Of a stretch of 7,910 bases of DNA, positions 6,951 to 7,910 are shown piece after piece. Where the stretch lies: positions 1 to 7,910 of the forward strand of contig JAITPU010000084.1 of the NCBI GenBank assembly GCA_031289235.1. Direction: 5' to 3'. The translations under genes and the position numbers were made by a program. Within the stretch, counting starts at the first letter, position 1. The number at the start of each line of letters is the position of its first letter. The notes beneath the pieces were generated by a model. That model saw nothing but the letters and a program-made list of their open reading frames with translations, was not told where the DNA came from and ran no database searches. This DNA is from Eubacteriales Family XIII. Incertae Sedis bacterium (GTDB lineage: Bacteria; Bacillota; Clostridia; Peptostreptococcales; Anaerovoracaceae).

Positions 6951-7157
6951 TTGCCAATTTTAGAACTTTCGCTGATTGCCATAGGATTGTCAGCGGACGC
7001 GTTCGCGGTGTCAATATCGAACGGTCTTTGCATGAAAAAGTTCGTTGCCGGGAAAATGATTGCGATTGCGGCGGCGTTTGGCGTGTTTCAGGCTTTGATG
7101 CCGCTTTGCGGATATCTGCATCGCTCCGTAAAAAACGCGCCAGTAAATCCCGGTTGA
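6951..7157 (+). pseudogene. mntP: Truncated MntP-type manganese exporter remnant (N-terminal third only)
   Basis: The frame from TTG 6951 encodes 68 residues, of which the first about 56 read as the N-terminus of MntP (YebN/DUF204), a membrane protein of about 185-190 aa with six helices that exports Mn2+. The key signature is GLSADAFAVSISNG at residues 12-25, including D16 in the first helix, which is conserved in the family. MKK and AIAAAFGVFQALMPLCGYL follow, matching helix 2. After residue 56 (about base 7118) the similarity stops and the last 12 residues are unlike the family, ending in a stop at 7155-7157. Helices 3-6 are missing and nothing resembling them follows in any frame up to the tRNA. 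The start is a weak TTG with the AAAGGA 12 bases away. This is best read as a dead gene, not a functional short protein. Confidence 0.75.
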
Positions 7158-7183
7158 CATCTTCGCGCGCGGTATAGTAAAAT
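7154..7183 (+). promoter_or_regulatory. Promoter for tRNA-Thr and probably tuf
   Basis: TTGACA at 7154-7159 is a perfect -35 box and TAAAAT at 7178-7183 a good -10 box, 18 bases apart. TATAGT at 7173-7178 is nearer to the -10 consensus, but its 13-base spacing is too short. The expected start of transcription is near 7190, about 47 bases before the tRNA. The -35 box contains the stop codon of the mntP remnant, so the promoter lies right at the broken gene's end. Confidence 0.65.
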
Positions 7184-7205
7184 AAAACACGATATCAGCG
7201 CTTGG

Positions 7206-7227
7206 AAGTACCTTCGGAGGGGTATTT
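7206..7227 (+). other. Leader hairpin before tRNA-Thr
   Basis: AAGTACC (7206-7212) can pair with GGTATTT (7221-7227), seven base pairs with one G-U, around the loop TTCGGAGG. It lies between the promoter and the tRNA. A few T bases follow (TGTTTG), but the AT-rich stem is too weak to call a terminator. It could be a processing signal for the tRNA precursor or chance. Confidence 0.3.
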
Positions 7228-7236
7228 TGTTTGTGC

Positions 7237-7312
7237 GCTGTTGTAACTCAGTCGGTAGAGTACTACCTTGGTAAGGTAGAAGTCACGGGTTCAAATCCCG
7301 TCAACAGCTCCA
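7237..7312 (+). tRNA. tRNA-Thr with anticodon GGT
   Basis: The 76-base gene folds into a complete cloverleaf. The acceptor stem GCTGTTG (7237-7243) pairs perfectly with CAACAGC (7302-7308). The D-stem is ACTC (7246-7249) with GAGT (7258-7261). The anticodon stem CTACC (7263-7267) pairs with GGTAG (7275-7279) around TTGGTAA, giving anticodon GGT at 7270-7272, which reads ACC and ACU threonine codons. The T-stem ACGGG pairs with CCCGT around TTCAAAT. The discriminator is T and CCA (7310-7312) is encoded. The D-stem begins with A10-T25 instead of the usual G10-C25. The tRNA sits between a strong promoter and tuf, so it is likely cut from a precursor also carrying the tuf message. Confidence 0.97.
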
Positions 7313-7440
7313 ACACGAGAACTGCGGGACACGGGGAATTGTTAAATAAACAGGGCGGATAAAACGTTCAGCTTATTTTTTTATGGTTCCTTATATTGAA
7401 AACTGTGGGTTATTAAAAGGAAAGAAGGAGACAGTGAAAA
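7313..7440 (+). other. Untranslated spacer between tRNA-Thr and tuf
   Basis: These 128 bases carry no supported gene. There is a T-tract at 7376-7382, but no strong stem precedes it. TTCAGC (7367-7372) and TATATT (7392-7397) with a 19-base spacer are a very weak promoter candidate. AGAAGGAG at 7423-7430 is a strong ribosome binding site for tuf, ten bases before its ATG. It may serve as the tuf 5' leader. Confidence 0.5.
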
Positions 7441-7910
7441 ATGGCAAAAGCAAAATTTGAAAGAACGAAGCCGCATATAAACGTCGGAACGATCGGGCAC
7501 ATAGACCATGGCAAGACAACGCTGACAGCGGCCATCACGAAGACACTTTTCCAGAGGTACGGCTTGGGTCAGACAGTGGCCTTTGATCAAATCGACAAGG
7601 CTCCGGAGGAAAAGGAAAGGGGCATAACCATAGCCACGGCTCACGTGGAATACGAAACCCCCAAACGGCATTACGCTCATGTGGACTGCCCGGGACACGC
7701 CGATTACGTAAAGAACATGATCACGGGAGCTGCCCAGATGGACGGCGCTATACTCGTGGTGGCGGCGACCGACGGCCCCATGCCCCAGACGCGCGAGCAT
7801 ATCGTGCTGGCAAGGCAGGTAGGAGTGCCTTATATCGTCGTGTTCCTGAACAAGTGCGACGCGGTGGACGATGAAGAGTTGCTGGATCTGGTTGAAATGG
7901 AGGTCAGGGA
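7441..7910 (+). CDS. tuf: Elongation factor Tu, N-terminal part (3' end outside window)
   Basis: EF-Tu is the GTPase that delivers aminoacyl-tRNA to the ribosome. The window shows the first 156 residues of about 395-400, covering most of the GTP-binding domain. The G motifs are intact: P-loop GHIDHGKT (19-26), switch I threonine in RGITI (60-64), DCPGH (82-86) and NKCD (137-140), the last giving guanine specificity. The catalytic histidine H86 is present. The start ATG 7441 is set by the MAKAKFERTKPHINVGTIGH beginning, standard for the protein, and by AGAAGGAG ten bases upstream. The GTG at 7434 is out of frame. The gene follows tRNA-Thr with no convincing terminator between them, a common layout in many bacteria. 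Downstream one would expect rpmG, secE and nusG, but these are not seen. Confidence 0.98.
   Translation, partial: MAKAKFERTKPHINVGTIGHIDHGKTTLTAAITKTLFQRYGLGQTVAFDQIDKAPEEKERGITIATAHVEYETPKRHYAHVDCPGHADYVKNMITGAAQMDGAILVVAATDGPMPQTREHIVLARQVGVPYIVVFLNKCDAVDDEELLDLVEMEVR

Noticed and set aside
6938..7177. Open frame from ATG 6938 overlapping the mntP remnant
   Set aside because: Although it has a better ATG and runs longer, its translation matches no family and is out of frame with the clear MntP signature.
7227..7274. Leader peptide from TTG 7227 with GGAGG upstream, running into tRNA-Thr
   Set aside because: It would be translated through the tRNA, so the GGAGG is more likely coincidence or part of the leader hairpin.
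7320..7440. Terminator or second promoter between tRNA-Thr and tuf
   Set aside because: The T-tract at 7376-7382 has no strong stem before it, and the candidate promoter boxes match the consensus poorly.

Overview
This is a bacterial chromosomal segment of housekeeping genes, all on the + strand, with GC content in the mid-50s by eye. It begins inside ispF and ends inside tuf. In order it holds ispF (3' end), proS, a Nudix hydrolase, cysE, cysS, thyA, folA, rlmB, a truncated mntP remnant, tRNA-Thr(GGT) and tuf (5' end). The backbone ispF - cysE - cysS - rlmB, followed at a distance by tuf, resembles the region found in Firmicutes and some related phyla (for example ispD-ispF-gltX-cysE-cysS-mrnC-rlmB in Bacillus). 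The short CysE with a C-terminal coiled coil, the clostridial-style ThyA and DHFR, and the EF-Tu sequence fit a Firmicutes-like or Synergistota-like bacterium. This placement is an inference and I cannot go finer from the window alone.

Bases 1-4572 look like one operon. IspF (isoprenoid precursors), ProRS, a Nudix enzyme, serine acetyltransferase and cysteinyl-tRNA synthetase follow each other with gaps of 0 to 29 bases. cysE and cysS share one base (TAATG). CysE makes the activated precursor of cysteine and CysS charges cysteine onto tRNA, so the pair links supply to use.

Bases 4573-6852 hold a folate/thymidylate pair and an rRNA methyltransferase. ThyA turns dUMP into dTMP and releases dihydrofolate, which the downstream DHFR reduces again. 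folA has no Shine-Dalgarno sequence of its own. It appears to be translated by coupling to an eight-codon minicistron that ends in an ATGA overlap with the folA start. folA overlaps rlmB by GTGA.

Bases 6853-7440 contain no intact protein gene. They hold the first ~56 residues of an MntP-type manganese exporter, cut off after about two membrane segments, then a strong promoter whose -35 box contains the stop codon of the remnant. Next come a small leader hairpin and tRNA-Thr(GGT) with encoded CCA. The last 128 bases before tuf include a T-tract but no convincing terminator, so tRNA and tuf may be co-transcribed. I see no CRISPR array, insertion sequence, phage gene or new defence system. The most interesting points are the mntP remnant and its junction with the promoter, the folA minicistron, and the altered active-site neighbourhood of ThyA.
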